Program-made: the position numbers and the translations under genes
Shown: piece by piece, positions 13,031-25,995 of the stretch
Numbering within the stretch: position 1 is the first letter of the stretch
Layout: the number at the start of each line of letters is the position of its first letter
Notes under the pieces: model-generated
Told to the model about the DNA's origin: nothing
What the model saw: the letters and a program-made list of their open reading frames with translations, nothing else
Databases searched by the model: none
Assembly: GCF_000276665.1 (NCBI RefSeq)
Contig: NW_004955446.1
Coordinates: 16,009,596-16,073,595, forward strand
Direction of reading: 5' to 3'
DNA: 64,000 nucleotides
Origin: Chinchilla lanigera
Lineage: Eukaryota > Chordata > Mammalia > Rodentia > Chinchillidae

Positions 13031-13640
13031 TGCCAACTAAAATTCACTAAAGAAATATCAGTGTTGAACAAAACTTTTGAACAAATGGACCTAGTAGATA
13101 TCTACAGAATGTTCCCCCTAACAACAACAGAATACAATTTTTCTCAACAGAGCATAGAATTTTCTCTAAAATAGACTACATACCAGTCCATAAAGCATGC
13201 TTAAATAAATACAAAAGAATCAGAATTATCCTATGCATATCATCAGATTATAGCACAATGAAACTAAAACTCAATGGCAAAACTACTAAAATTATGCAAA
13301 CACATGGAGATTAAATGACAAACTCTTTAGTAATCAGTAAGTCAGAGAAGAAATCAAGGAAGAAATGAGACAATTCTTAGAATCAAACAACAATGCTAGT
13401 ACACATACTAGAACCTATGGGACAAAATGAAAGCAATCCTAAAGAAGAAATTTTAGAGCTAGGAATGTCCACATCAGAAAAACAAGGAACCAAAATAAGT
13501 AACCTAATGATGTACTGCAAGATCCTAAAGAAAAAAGAACAATCCAAAACTAGGAAGGAGGAAAATTACAAGGAAGATAATATAAATATCATAGAACAAA
13601 TTAATGAAATTGACTCTAATTATACCATTTCTACTATTTT
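13031..13640 (+). pseudogene. L1 ORF2 fragment (old, decayed)
   Basis: The phrase atggacctagtagatatcta at about 13087 followed by 'cagaatg...acagaatacaatttttctca', 'agactacata', and further on 'catggagattaaatgac' matches in order the stretch of L1 ORF2 at and just after the endonuclease domain. Frame shifts and stops break it; the longest remaining open stretch is 84 codons (13393-13647), lysine- and glutamate-rich as this part of ORF2 is. Both ends of the element are missing. Confidence 0.65.
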
Positions 13641-13826
13641 AAAATAATATAACCCATGATGGTGCATGTTTATAATCCTAACCACTTGAGAGGCAGAGCA
13701 AGAAGATAACAAGTTCAAGGACAGCTCGTGAAATATAGTAAGATCCAATGTCTAAATAAAAAGCACTAAGGATAAAGCCCAGTGGTAAGTTATCCCTGGG
13801 TTCAAATCTCAGAATGCCCCCAAAAT
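13641..13826 (+). mobile_element. B4-type SINE (B1 + ID composite), degraded
   Basis: First half reads like B1 (catgatggtgcatgtttata, then acttgagaggcagagc, then gttcaagga); second half like ID (aaagcccagtggtaagttat, then ccctgggttcaaatctcaga). The order B1 then ID is the structure of rodent B4 elements. Diverged, so an old copy. Confidence 0.65.
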
Positions 13827-13831
13827 AAGTA

Positions 13832-13890
13832 TATTATAATATAATATAATATAATATAATATAATATAATATAATATAATATAATATATA
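13832..13890. repeat. (TATAA)n microsatellite
   Basis: About eleven near-perfect units of a TATAA pentanucleotide directly downstream of the B4 element, probably grown from its A-rich tail. Confidence 0.9.
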
Positions 13891-14424
13891 CAAAACTGAC
13901 AGAATAAACAGAGAAACCAAAAAGCTATAGGGTAGTTTACGACAATATGTGTCCACTGTGAAAATGTATTCATAAAAATAATGAGACAGCAGTTAAGTTC
14001 TCAGCAAACAGCGTTTATCCTGCAGAAATTTTTAGATAATTTGCTTATCTGTATGTATGATAATATATAATTATATATTCATATAATATGTATATAATTT
14101 TAGCTATAGTATCAAAATAAATGTTAAAAATTAAAGTGCCTTTCTTTCAGTATTTATGGTGAAGTGGTATCATTCAAAACCCTAACCCCAGGAATCTTAC
14201 ATCATTTCTGTCTCTTTAATTTTCCTTTTCTGTGTAACTAGTAGAAGTCATATACATTTCTCTTGAAGGTCAAGTTGTACAACCCTATAAGTGATATTTT
14301 CTTGGAAGTGTAATTTCCTTTTTCTTCTGTTGATGAACTCCCACTTTCAAATAGCAATTTTTAAGAAATAGCTGAGTATAGTATCCAGTGTAGGCCGTAT
14401 AATCTGTTCCATTGTTATTTAAAA
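13891..14424. other. Non-coding, nothing recognised
   Basis: AT-rich with a TATAT-rich stretch at 14060-14100. No gene. Confidence 0.45.
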
Positions 14425-14530
14425 TCCTGAGGGATTTGTTTTATCATCTCCATTTCACAGATGAGGATACTGAGGCTCTGTGAGGCCATTAAGTAGTAAG
14501 TGGTGAGGTGGGGACTGAAGAATGGGACCG
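14425..14530 (-). mobile_element. MIR SINE fragment
   Basis: Contains ccatttcacagatgaggata and ctgaggctctgtgagg followed by a decayed 'aagtagtaagtggtgaggtggggactg', the reverse complement of the central and 5' part of MIR (the 'tcagtttcctcatctgtaaaatgg' core). Old and truncated. Confidence 0.75.
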
Positions 14531-15059
14531 CAAGAGGCAAAAGCTTTCTCTTTCTCCATTCTTGCACCAGATACCTTTTGGGGATATTGAATACTTGGTG
14601 ATAGCTGCTGCTTAGACTCTGAAGGATATCATGACGCTGTTAGTTCTGACTTTTATTGCTAAGAAAAAAAAGTATGTAAAACTCTCCAGAAAAGGTCAGT
14701 GGTAATCTCCATGTTGTTGGTCTTGCAGTCACTTAAATGAATATTTCTACATACAAAGCACTACTCTTGGAGTTCTGGATGTTGTAGACAATAACATATG
14801 GTTATTGCTCTCTGGGGCCTAATAAACACTTTGGAGAGAAAAGCCTACAGTGTGTGAGAGAAGCAAACACTGGTGTTTTCTGGCAGCAAGCAACACAACT
14901 GGCTCAGGCCAATTTCAGCTGATTTTTTTTGCTTTTAGAAGCAAAGTTGTGTAAGTTAGAAACCTGAAGGAGAAATCATATAGCCAGGCTTTATGATGGA
15001 CAGACACAGAGAAGCTTTGAAAGTCTAACTGCAATGCTGTACTACATAACAATTTTTCG

Positions 15060-15240
15060 TAACTTTCTATGTGCCTGGCCCTCTTCTAAATGATCTCCTC
15101 ATATCCACATCTTTAATCCACAGGACAATGTAGTAAGGTGGGTGCTCTCATTAATACTTCCATGTAACTAGAGAAAATTGAGACAGAGAGAGGATAAGTA
15201 ACTGGTCCGTGACACCACTATATTAACAGTGGCTGGATTC
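15060..15240 (-). mobile_element. MIR-family SINE fragment
   Basis: Reads as the reverse of MIR: ctatgtgcctggccctcttc, then 'ctcattaatacttccatg', then gaaaattgagacagagagag and 'gtaactggtccgtgacac ... agtggctggattc'. The order matches an inverted MIR/MIRb from the 3' side inward. Confidence 0.7.
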
Positions 15241-15889
15241 CAAAATGTTTTCATTTTGTAACACTTTCCTCAAAATTCAGGACCTGATTTAGGTCATGTC
15301 CCTGACTACCCAAGAGATAGACAATTCCTAAGCAAGTGATGACACTAGAAGAAATTGGATAAACAAAAATAACAAATGTTCCCTGTACTGTGGAGATAAT
15401 AAAATCAGACTGCAGTGAAGGAGAACAGTTTCATGTATCAGCTATGTTAAAAGCTTTAAAGTTTAAAGTTGTTACCACTTTTTGCAGGGCACTAGACCAA
15501 GAAAAATTGGAACCAATTATTTAAGTGCTAAAGTAAGTTGACCTAGCTCCTCAGTGACTGCAAAATGTCATGTAGACACTTCCCTAGGAAAAGGACAGAA
15601 CAAGATCCTAGGATGGGAAATTCCATCGGTGACACTGACAGGTACTAACAGTTATCTGGGAAGTATTCTGTTTGTCAAGGTCCTGACTGGCTCCTTAAAT
15701 GTCAGGGGTAAAATGGTCCAAAATGTGCAAAAGTGGAGGAAACACATGTATCAGTATGGTGAAATCCCTTAATTTAATAGCATTGTTTCTCTGATAGGAC
15801 CTCATCTCCTCCCTGTCACTCTCTCAAATTTATCCCAATCACATCCTTCAATCCTGGCTTCCCTCGTTGAAGGAGTCAACTTCGATAAG
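15241..15889. other. Non-coding, nothing recognised
   Basis: No identifiable repeat. The 72-codon open frame at 15554-15772 has no domain I recognise. Confidence 0.45.
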
Positions 15890-16260
15890 TCATCACCTGT
15901 TTATTAAACAAACACCTATTATGCCCATTCTACATGAGTTACAGACACGGTTGGTGCCCTTACTGAACAGGTCATCTGGGTGGGAACAGAGAGAGTAACA
16001 GGACATTATGACGCTGTGTCTGACCTGGATGATGAGGATGGAGGTGAGTGTCATAAAAGCACATTGGAGGACCACCTGATGGTGCCTTGGGGTCATTAGC
16101 AAAGGCCCACTGAGGGAAGTGACTTTTGAGAGGTAAACTTGAAGAAAAGAAGTCAAGGAGCAGGGGTAGAAAAAGTGCATCAGGCAGAGAGGGTGCCTGG
16201 GGTTAAAGCCAGGCAAGGGAATCACATCCTGTAGCAAGAGGAAGGCAAGGAGAAAGATAC
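15890..16260 (-). mobile_element. L2-like ancient repeat
   Basis: Starts tgtttattaaacaaacacct, then gagttacagacacggttggt and later a 'gaagtgacttttgagaggtaaacttgaag' phrase and a 'ggcagagagggtgcc' phrase, in the order found in inverted L2 3' regions. The 114-codon minus-strand open frame over it is a by-product of purine-rich composition on the plus strand. Confidence 0.5.
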
Positions 16261-16431
16261 AGTGTTGTCAGATACTTTAATCTGCTTGGGATAAGGAATA
16301 AAACAGGTCCAGATCTACTTGTCATAGCACCATCAGATGAAGGTGAATGTTCGAGATGATTCAAAGTGAGTGAGACTCCATCTTAGGAGTGAGAACCTCA
16401 AAGACTTTCTCAAGAGAAGTTTTTTGTGTGA

Positions 16432-16592
16432 GTGTGAATACTGGATGTTGAACCTAGGGCGTTTGCACTGAGCTACCTTCCCAGCTCTTTATTTTTTATT
16501 TTGAGGCAGGGTCCTACTGAATCATTAACTTGTTCAAACATTCATTCCCAAGAGTGCCGGGATTACAGGTATGCACCCCAACATCCAGCTAA
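16432..16592 (-). mobile_element. B4-type SINE (ID + B1, inverted)
   Basis: Inverted ID part first (tggatgttgaacctagggcg ... tgcactgagctaccttcccagc), then inverted B1 part (ttgaggcagggtcctactga ... gccgggattacaggtatgca). The two halves in this order are a B4 element read backwards. Confidence 0.7.
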
Positions 16593-16984
16593 AAGATCAT
16601 TTTAAATGCAATTTGAAGGTCATCTAGTTCCAACCAGCAGAGGCACGTTTACGGGCAGTAGGCAGAGGGAAGTCAAGGCTGACTCTCTGTCCTATTTCCT
16701 CTTGCCAAGTGTCACCTTCCCAGGTTTATGTCCCCCAGCCCCCTACACTGTTGCTAATGCTTAGTCATTCTTCAAAATTCATGTGTGTACCTTTTCTGCA
16801 AAATGTCCAAGTTGACAGATGTGGAAATGAGTGCTTTTTTCTGTGTACTAAAGCTATTGTCGCATTCATTTTGTTTTGTTTTGTTTTCTCCTGGTTTAGC
16901 ATAATTCCGAGGACATGCTATGATAAATCTAATGATGTTGTCTAATGACTCTGATGAACGAATTAGTTAATCTGTGAGTTGAGC

Positions 16985-17210
16985 AGCTGGTCTGTCACAG
17001 TGGTCCTGAGGGAAGTTCTGGGGTCAGACTATTTGGATTCATATTCTTGTTGTCCTATGTTCTTGATGTGTAATCATGGGCCAATTATTTCACCATCAGC
17101 TTCTTTCTTTGTAAGACAGAGATGACAACAAACTCTCTTCTGGGCTTCTTAGAAGGTAAAATGTGAGTTATTCAGCAGAGTTCTTGGCATGTAAGCATGA
17201 AATATACGTT
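16985..17210 (+). mobile_element. MIR SINE
   Basis: Near full length: ggggtcagactatttggatt, then 'gtgtaatcatgggccaattatttcacc', then tttctttgtaagacagagat, then 'gttcttggcatgtaagcatgaaata'. This is the order of MIR: tRNA-derived part, conserved core, 3' part. Confidence 0.75.
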
Positions 17211-17532
17211 ACTTATTGGTAAAATTGATATTATAGTATCTTCTCTCTCACACTAGGCATGTAAGTGAGTGCAACAATATGGGGAAAACACACTAAAATT
17301 GGAAACAGTATGAAAAAGCCTTCAAAAAAAGGCAGAATCTTCTTTGACTTAATGAAAAAGGATCACAATGTGTACAAAGCAGAAGAGTCAAGCCTATTCC
17401 GCAGCCTGCTCTGTTTGTGGACAGCTCTGTGAGACAATCTGCTCTTAGGAGGAGAAGCTAATGTGCTTCCTGAAATTTATAATGAGACTGCCAGAGATCT
17501 CAAGGAGGGTTAGGAAATTTTTGCAAAATTCC

Positions 17533-17559
17533 AGAGAGAGACAGAGAGAGAGAGAGAGA
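17533..17559. repeat. (GA)n microsatellite
   Basis: GA dinucleotide run of about 27 bases with small interruptions. Confidence 0.85.
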
Positions 17560-20133
17560 CCTCTCCCTGTTCCCTTTAATACTACAGTCTCCTGCAGGCC
17601 TCAGTCCTCCTCATGGTGTGCTCACATAATTCTTTTCCTTGGATCACCCCTCCTTAATTTCCTTACATCTGTCCCCTTCCCTCCTGCCTTCTCTAAAACA
17701 TCTAAGAGAAACACCATTGCCATAGCTCATTCACCTACAAGTAGTAGTAAACAGTGTGATTAAATGTTTGGTTCTTTTATTCACTAAATATTTATTCAAA
17801 TATTTATGGAAAGGCTGTATTTGTTCCATGTGTAAGGTACTTAAAATGAAAAGTCCCACTCTGGTAGATAATTTTATTTCAAAGACTGTAGCCAATTAAT
17901 TTAGTTCAGATGTCATGTCACACTGTACAGAAGGGATGCATTGGGAAACCTCAGAAACAGATAATCTCATACTTCTCTTATAGTCAGATATAATACTAAT
18001 AACAGTTTCCATATTTCATAACTGCTTCTAGCAACAGTCAGGATATCTAGATGGGAAAAATATATCAGCACAGTAAACATGCCATATGGTTATTACCTAC
18101 CATATGTTTAACTCTTAAGATTTGTGTGGTTTTTGGTACAAGTGTATAATGTGGTAGTTAACCATATAGTCTCAAGACTCACACATTTTGGGGCTCAAAC
18201 TCAAGATTCACGCTTATTAGCAATATGACACAGTGAATATTAGCTGCCTTCTAGTGCTAATTTTGAAATGTCTCTAAAGAATATTTTTTACAGGTGGATT
18301 GTTGAATACTTTACAATCTGTTGTAAGGACAAAGAGAAGAACACCAAGGAGCTTTCTTCTGAAGATACAAATTAGTCATTCACCTATCTTCTTCCTTTTC
18401 CCACCAACCCAGATCATATAAGTGTCTAGGGTTGTGGACAAATAAGAATAAACAATAGCTGTGAAATTACTTCATCAATCCTCTTGATTTCCATTTTAGT
18501 ACTGTCATTTTACTTTAGGTTAATGAGAATTTACTTGTTTTTACTTTAGGTAGCGATTTAATTTTTACTATTTCTAACTAACTTAATAAACTGAAATGTG
18601 TTGACCAATAAAAAAAAGTTAGCTTTACCGAATACGATATAAATTGTGAATTCAAGGAGAAAGTCACATGAACCATTGACCTGGCTTTCTGCACATTGAA
18701 TGAGTCAGGTGACTCAGTTTTTTACTATCCCCCTGACCACAGAGACATCCTGCTGACATTTCTTGGTATTACAGTAGACTATGTCAAAATAATGCATACA
18801 CAAAGAAGTCATCTTATAAATTTCCTAAACAAACTTTGGAAATCTAAGACTGACATGCATATTTACAGCCAGCAAATCTGTTAAAAGCATAATGCATTTG
18901 AATTCAAACTGTATAACTGGTTTAGAAACATACACGTATGTCCTCATTCAGTAGCCATTAAGTAAAAATCCTATTAAGAAAAAAAGGGAATTCTGAAAAA
19001 TGGGGCATGGTATGTAGTGATGCTTTGCCCCAAAGCACATTTGAATCTCAGGAGGCACCATTTTGTTGGACCATATTTGTATGCGCAGCTAATGTTCCAC
19101 TATATGTAAGGTAATCGATTTCCTACTACCTGTGTTTTTTTTCTTTTTCACTATCCTTACACAAAAGTCTTTGTAAATAATAAATACAATTCCTAAAGTA
19201 TAACAAATTATCTCTTTAAGATCTGTTTTAGATTTGAACATTTTTGGTAATATTATCTGCTCAGTAACAGATTATGAAAATTATTTTTCATTAATTTGTT
19301 TTAGTGAGTTATGTTGTTAGGGTTCTCCAGTATTATAAATTCATATGAGTATAGTTATGGTTAGTAGCTATTATTGTTTTAGTTTCTCTAAATTGTTTTA
19401 CCTTTCTTCAACATTTCTTGAATAAAGCATTTTCAGAAAGGGTTAGGTACATGATTTTTGCTGCAAACTGTGAATTTTGTATAAATATTATGTGAGTCCA
19501 TCTTACTATGGGATATACTAATAAAAATATAATGGACTTTTAAGTTCTAATAGATATTGCTTTAGTATAAAATAGTGCAGTTGTTATATCAGCTTGTTAT
19601 AGATTCTGTGATTTCAGAAATGATATGCTTGAAATTGGAAAAAGTAATTACATGGTAAAATGTTAATAAAAACATGTTTCCATAATAAAATTAATGTCCT
19701 ATCTGCTTTTCTTCTGAAATGCATGCATATTTGGGTTCTAACATTTCATGTTGGTGATAGTTTTTAAAATTTCAATCTGCATTCCAGGATGTTGATTTTT
19801 TAACAAATGATATATCAAATTAAACTATAAATTATGTTATGATTATTAAATCATAACATACAAATAAAAATGTTAAAAAGTTAAGTATTCACATAGAAGT
19901 GATGAAGTGATAATGATAATGTTCATTGAAATAATAATGTTCATTGGCTATCTTTTCATGAAAATTCTATAAAAGGAGTTAAAAACAACTAAACCTATAT
20001 ATTTATACCTTAACAATGCTTTTCTACTGAAACAAGGCCAAGTGACTTTTTCTCATTGCTTTGTTGTGATTCTGTATTTTTAAAGTTTAGTGATTATTCC
20101 TCCCTCAAAGAATATTGATAAAGTGTTACAACA

Positions 20134-20136
<3 letters not shown>
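17560..20136. other. Unique AT-rich DNA with one hairpin
   Basis: No gene. 18175-18360 may hold a worn MIR, too weak to call. At 19833-19860 two exact 12-base arms (tatgttatgatt and its complement) face each other across a 4-base loop. 18495-18550 has a short direct repeat (ttttactttaggt twice). Confidence 0.5.
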
Positions 20137-20185
<49 letters not shown>

Positions 20186-20199
20186 TACATACACACACA
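20137..20199. repeat. (AT)n(AC)n compound microsatellite
   Basis: About 37 bases of alternating AT followed by about 27 bases of AC/ATAC units. Confidence 0.92.
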
Positions 20200-21379
20200 G
20201 ATGGGTCAAAACTGTAACTTATGACTAGTCATATCTTGGTACTAGAGCCCTCTATTATAAATCAGAAGAATGTTAAGCTTTAGGCAAGCCACTTACCTTC
20301 TCTATTAACCCTTAGTATTTTTCTCATTTATAAACTGATCCTATAGAAAAACTCAAAGGAAATGGATACAGAATTGTTCAAGATACACATATGTTAATTT
20401 TACATGAATATAGAAGCAGATTTTTAACATCTTGTTTATTTTGAGGGTCATGTTCTGTACAAATCTCTTTAGCATTTTCATACCGAGCAAAGAGTCATGG
20501 TCTTTTTTGCATATTTGCAGATTTGACTCAGTAATGTTAAAGAGTTGGGAAATTCCTTCCATACAAAAGGCAGGCTAACAATGCATGATGAAAACTTGAT
20601 CCTCACTTGCTGAATAACACAAGGGAGTGACCATCATTGTCCTTCCTTGACTTGGGTGAAAATAAACATGAACTTGAAAGAACATCCCCTCCCCTCTTCC
20701 GTGAAGACCCTTCAGTTCCCATGATAAGTCACTTACAGAGATATAAGGAACATTAGTTTGGAAGAATCTATGCCCTTAATACACACACTGGAGCCAGAAG
20801 GTAGGTTTGAGTTGGTTACACCAGTGCTATGTACAGTATTCTCAGAAGTGACATGCTTCAATTCAAAAAATTATTATTATTTAATCAGAGTCACTGATTT
20901 TGAGAAACTTATCTTTATATTATCATTGTCCATTAATTATGTAAAAATGCCAAACATTTAACATTGACATACACTGCTTCAATACAGTGGAAAATTGAGA
21001 GAAACAAAATGTAAAACAACATAACTATATTTGACATATTTAATAGTCTTACACAGGACTTTAACTTTTCCACTGATATAGCAGCACTGAAACTTACTTA
21101 TATAAATATACATATTTTGTATATCTGACACTCAAGGACAATTTTAAAAGTGTAAATTTACCATTTGGTCATTCCAGGAAACAAATTTTATTCCTTTTAG
21201 ATACAAAAGGTGGTCAAACAAAGCTAATACATGCCATTTTCATCTATCATTTATGTTTTTCCTTTTGTTTCTTCTTTTGAATGCGTGTAACAGACAAGTT
21301 GGAAGAGTTCTTGTTGGTTTGGTGACGAGTTTGAATACACACCTAATTAAAAAAAAATAACAATCAGCAAGCTCAGAAT
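20200..21379. other. Unique DNA
   Basis: No recognised element. The 67- to 69-codon open frames here have no recognisable similarity. Confidence 0.45.
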
Positions 21380-22520
21380 AGCATTGTCACCAAACAATAA
21401 ATAATGCTTTCCTCTAAAATATCACTTGAAGATGAATACATTTCGGGAGTTGAAAGGTGGCGGTGCACCTGCGGCACGAACCTTAAATGAAAAATAAAGA
21501 CAACTGGGGTGCAGGGTGCCTTTCCCTCTTCAAAATAAAATGCTTTACAGCACACAAGACAAATGGCACAAAAGTGAAAGGGCAGTGCTGCAGATTGGAT
21601 AGGCTTACAGCGTAATTGAATTAAGGCTTGTGTGCCACATATGACCACAAAGCAGGCCAATGGCTCGGGCTGCTGAATGGAGGTGGCCGGCCTGTCAATA
21701 AAGACCCTTTAAACTGGTTAAATGCATCATAAGCGTGTGCAGAGCTTTCTCGCTAACAGGTGGCTGAGTAAACCTCAGCTGGTGCCACACAGGGCTGTCG
21801 CATTGACCTTCTTTAGGATAATTTCAGCCCTCTTTTTCAAAAAAAATTTGTTACTGTACTTGCTGTGGTGGAAACAATTTAGGGATGAATAATTTCTTTT
21901 GGTCCCTAGAGGAATGGTGGCTCTCTCTCTCTCTCTCTCTCCCCCTCTTCCTTTTTTTCTTGTACTCTCTCTCTCCCCCTCTTTTTCTCGGTTTTACTAC
22001 TGAATTAACATAAAGGAACAGTGACAACAGCAAGCTGAAAAGCATAGCTGGTGGGAGGATTAAGTATATCATTGAAAGGAATTATGTTGTAAATGACTGG
22101 GAGGGGTAGGGGCTTCTGTTCCTTGGTCCCATCTGGTCCTTAAAGAATACCTTGTTGTAATTGCCCCCAGATGGTTTGTGCTACACTGGGGTCTGGACAG
22201 CCAGGTGCCACTGTGCCCTGCTGGGTGTGATATTCATTGCTACATGCAGTGACAAAAATGGACTTTATTGAAACCTAATTTCTTCCAGGGTATTACACAA
22301 ATATGAAATGAACCTAGCTCATCGAGCTTTGTTTGTCTCCAAGCCGAAACGATCTCACCTAAGATAAGGCTGCTTGGTTATTTTACTTTTAACTGCTATC
22401 CTAAAAGGAAGAAGCAAAAACAATTCACAATGTGCGCTAGATTTAATTCAATATCTTTCAATAATAGAAATAGTCAATGGCAATGGCAGCATTTTATTTC
22501 TTGCTGCTAGGTGGTTTTCA
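21380..22520. promoter_or_regulatory. Candidate conserved non-coding element cluster (enhancer-like)
   Basis: Free of transposons apart from one CT-rich tract, less AT-rich than its neighbours, and rich in recognisable transcription-factor words: gcgtaattgaattaa near 21610, cagctg/cagatg-type E-boxes (near 21778 and 22171), gataag near 22363, aacaattcacaatg (SOX-like) near 22420. The short open frames inside it have no coding signature. Function is inferred only; deep cross-species alignment would decide. Confidence 0.35.
21921..21988. repeat. CT-rich simple sequence
   Basis: (CT)n run followed by a polypyrimidine stretch with a short break. It explains the arginine/glutamate-rich minus-strand open frame at 21851-22072. 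Confidence 0.85.
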
Positions 22521-24497
22521 AGTAACATTTAACTATGCTTTTTAAGACTGGGTTTGGAGCATTTTATCATTGAAATTAAAAAGAAATAAAGTGAGTTACA
22601 GTACAACCAAACCAAAAACACACTGTATTAGTGAGCAGATGTTTATATAATTCAAAATTTCACCAGCTAATTTAAGAAACAAGTTGTGAATATTTGCACT
22701 TTAGCATCAATATTATTATAGAAAAATAAGAAATCAAATATAAATATTAAAAAGTTTAGCTGTCTTGATATGAAATTATGCTTAGTTTTACTACAAGGAA
22801 ATTTTATTACATTAATTTTATTTAACATTCTAAATTTATTTAATAGTTTTGAAAACCCATGATGAACACCATGGGGTATCTGAAACAGGATATTTTGATT
22901 AAACCCAAATGGATCTCTGAAGTCTGTTAAGAAAAAAAATTATATATATATATCAATGACCAAACAATAAATGTAAAAAGTCATAATGGTATAATTCAAT
23001 TATATTCAGTTAGCTTTATTTTAATTATATATGCAAAAAGTCTAATAGTTCTTATGCATCAAATTGAACAACTCAATAACCTTCAGGTCTTACTAATTGA
23101 AATAACTAAATATTTCTCTATTCCACATATTTCCATTATATTTTTATATATTAACATGTTCCCAAATTCAGTCAAACTCATTATTTACATCATGAAATTT
23201 TCACTCTAAGACTTAGATATTTTTAATGTATAGACAAATTTAGGAATTAGTGTATCTGTCAAAAAAGAACATATCTGATATATCCTTTATTTTCTCCCAG
23301 AAAGAATAGTTATATTTTTACATGGTACAAAGAAAACATAAACAAGACAAATCTTCATAAAAATATCCACCTTTTGGTATCTGAGCAACTCATGTTAAAA
23401 TAGGAATGTGTTGGTTAAAACAAAACAAGTCAAAATAATTTCTGATGCATAAGTAGGAGGGCATTGCATACACGGACAAAGAATTGAATGTGGGAAATGT
23501 GTTAAAGACTGTAGAAGTTATACATTAGGGATGACTGCCCCACAACACTGGATTTTGTCAACTAAGAATAGGTTTCTGTACTTTATAAATAAAACTTTGA
23601 GGTAAAATTCCCTATAAATATTGTGTCAGTATTCTGTTAAAACTTTACTGTATTTTGAGGCAAAGAACTTCTTTTAGAATACACAATCTACGTGTGTAAG
23701 TGTAGTGCTTAGGAAGATACAAAGCGAGGCAAGAGTTGTGGAGGAGAAGCCGTATGGCTTGAGCCCAGCTGCTGCCTGGTCTCTGAGCTCTGGGACTGTG
23801 AACACTCATTAAAACTTCTTTAAACTTAGGTTTCTTCCCTAGGAAGATGGGTGTAAAAGAGACTGACTACAAGATCAAGGCTGTGTTTTTAAAATGTACC
23901 TGTGGGATGTTACTGTCGGAGATAAAACAGGAGACTGCAGCGGCCTGAGCATTTGTGTTCTGGGACTAAGTGATAGCAGGATGGGTGGAGAAAACACAGG
24001 CAGAAGACCGGTCAGATTGGGGAAGTAGTGAAAATCAGTAGATTATGCTTTAAGTGGCATTTAAAAATAGTCCATCAATTTCCTGCTCCATTTTTGAGGC
24101 ATCTGGGGAAACTCTGCAAATAGGATACTAGAATATGTAGATCTCTGTCGCGGGATTTTCCTTCTGTCTTTTTCCTTCTCATCACCGAGCCAAGCATTCT
24201 CCTGGAACCTACTTCCCGTGGAAAAGGGAATTTGAAAAGATTAGCACAGCAATAAAAGAAATGCCTACGCTTTCTTTTCTGGTGTACTTAGCACTCGGGC
24301 TTCTGGATATTCATTTAAGTTTTGGGTGGTTACTGGTACAAAATAATGGCTTGGGGTTTCTATGTTAAAACAGTAGAAAACCAAGTTAGTCTTCATCAGC
24401 TTAGTACAGGCTATGATCAATTTGTTATCTCCACTGAACAGTGTACATGCGTTGGGAGTATCATCAGAATGTTCTAAACATGGGCATGCATGAGCAC
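22521..24497. other. Unique AT-rich DNA
   Basis: No gene or confident repeat. 23690-24020 is less AT-rich and unique. Confidence 0.5.
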
Positions 24498-24540
24498 TCA
24501 CGCACACACACCCACGCGAGCATGCACACACACACACACA
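24498..24540. repeat. (CA)n microsatellite, impure
   Basis: CA/CG-containing run with several interruptions; it accounts for the cysteine-valine open frames on the minus strand. Confidence 0.85.
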
Positions 24541-24710
24541 AAGTTTTCTGGTTTTACCAAATGGAACATATATTTGGAAAGAGAAAAATAATTTTGATGA
24601 GTAATTTTTCTGTTAATTTTTAAAAATTAGTTTTTAATATAACTATATGGCAGCATCTCTTTATATGATTTATAGAGCTTAGAATTATAGTCATTATGAT
24701 TCTCAAATAA

Positions 24711-24795
24711 GGGCTGGGGCTGTAATGCAGTGGTAGAGCACTTGACTAGCATGGGCAAAAGGCCTGGATCCAATCTCCAGCACTGTAGAAAAACA
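24711..24795 (+). mobile_element. ID SINE, old copy
   Basis: Reads gggctggggctgtaatgcag, tggtagagcacttgactagc, then 'ggcctggatccaatctccagcactg' and a short A tail: the tRNA-derived ID order with A-box and B-box regions recognisable but mutated. Confidence 0.8.
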
Positions 24796-25911
24796 CATCA
24801 CAAATCTTACATTTTGTCCCTTACAATGAGTTCTTATTCATCTTTTCTGAGAGGCAGTCATCCAGATTCTTTTACACAACTTCAACCATAAAAAGCATTT
24901 TATGTCCACAAAACAGCCAAAATCAATAAAGGACGATTCTAATTTTTAAAAATTCATCCTTATTTTACATTAAATTGTGCTTTTATATAATCTAGTTTTC
25001 TTCTAACTTAAGATCAGTTTCATTTTACTATCTAAAAAATACCATTGCTAGACAGAAATACAGGTTGTAAAAATTTTTTCAAGGTTCCTGTCTGCCACTT
25101 CTGCTGTGCCTTCTTCATTTTTATCTTAGGTTGTTCTATTCTTAATCTAAAACATTTCTGAGTGATTCCTGGCCCATATCAAGATTCTTTGAGATCATCG
25201 GTTATTTCTTGTTTATTGGTCATTTTTAATACTAAAAAGTATTTGCCATCTAATAAGCATTTAACAAACTTCTACTGGATATATGAACCCATGCAATTTT
25301 TATTATTTTATATGTGTAAACAAAACTTTAAGCACAATTATGACATTAACTATATTTTCAAGCAATTTTCAAGCATTGGGCCCTAAAATGGAATAAGCAT
25401 TCTGGAAAAGGTGAACGCAAAGGCCAAGGGGGCTTTAGAGACTAAGGAGATTATGCTAGGTATGTTTTCTTGGCAAAGCCTCGCATTTTTCTCCTTTGCA
25501 AGAGTCTTGAAGAATAGTTCTGGAAAGAGGTGGGGGAGCACACAAGGTGGACACATGGTGAGGGGCAAAGTGCAGAGTGAGGCCAGGCTCCCTCATGCAG
25601 AGGGGATGGGGACCTCATGCAGCACTTCAGGTGGCGGCCACTGGAATACATTAAGCCAGGGCACTCGAAGAGTGCTGTCTGCCACAGAGGACTAAAGGAA
25701 AGCAGTGCCATTGTTGGTACTCAGAAAACAACACCCCAAAATGAAGGCCTCAGAATCAATGTTTCTCCCTGAACATTTCCTGTCCCGCTGTCTCTGACCC
25801 TTCATTCTCCCCTGAAATAACCCACAGAGCCAGAGTTCCTCTATATCACAGTAGCTCACAGAAACTAGAACCTTTTACCTCCAGAATCTTTTCACTGTAA
25901 AAGCTAAAAAT
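24796..25911. other. Non-coding; possible old repeat at 25390-25700
   Basis: 25390-25700 is purine-rich and gives several overlapping open frames on both strands, a composition effect typical of old purine-rich repeats. I cannot name the family. No gene. Confidence 0.4.
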
Positions 25912-25912
25912 A

Positions 25913-25992
<80 letters not shown>
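25912..25992. repeat. (TC)n(AC)n compound microsatellite
   Basis: About 43 bases of TC followed without break by about 38 bases of AC. Confidence 0.95.

Positions 25993-25995
<3 letters not shown>

Noticed and set aside
15893..16237. 114-codon minus-strand open frame
   Set aside because: It lies over an old L2-like repeat with purine-rich plus strand.
18175..18365. A MIR copy
   Set aside because: A few MIR-like words (agactcacacattttgggg, 'ttagcaatatgacacagtg') but the core and 3' part are not recognisable.
19005..19070. A further B1/ID fragment
   Set aside because: Only short phrases (ggggcatggtatgtagtg, gaatctcaggaggcacc) fit, and the order is not secure.
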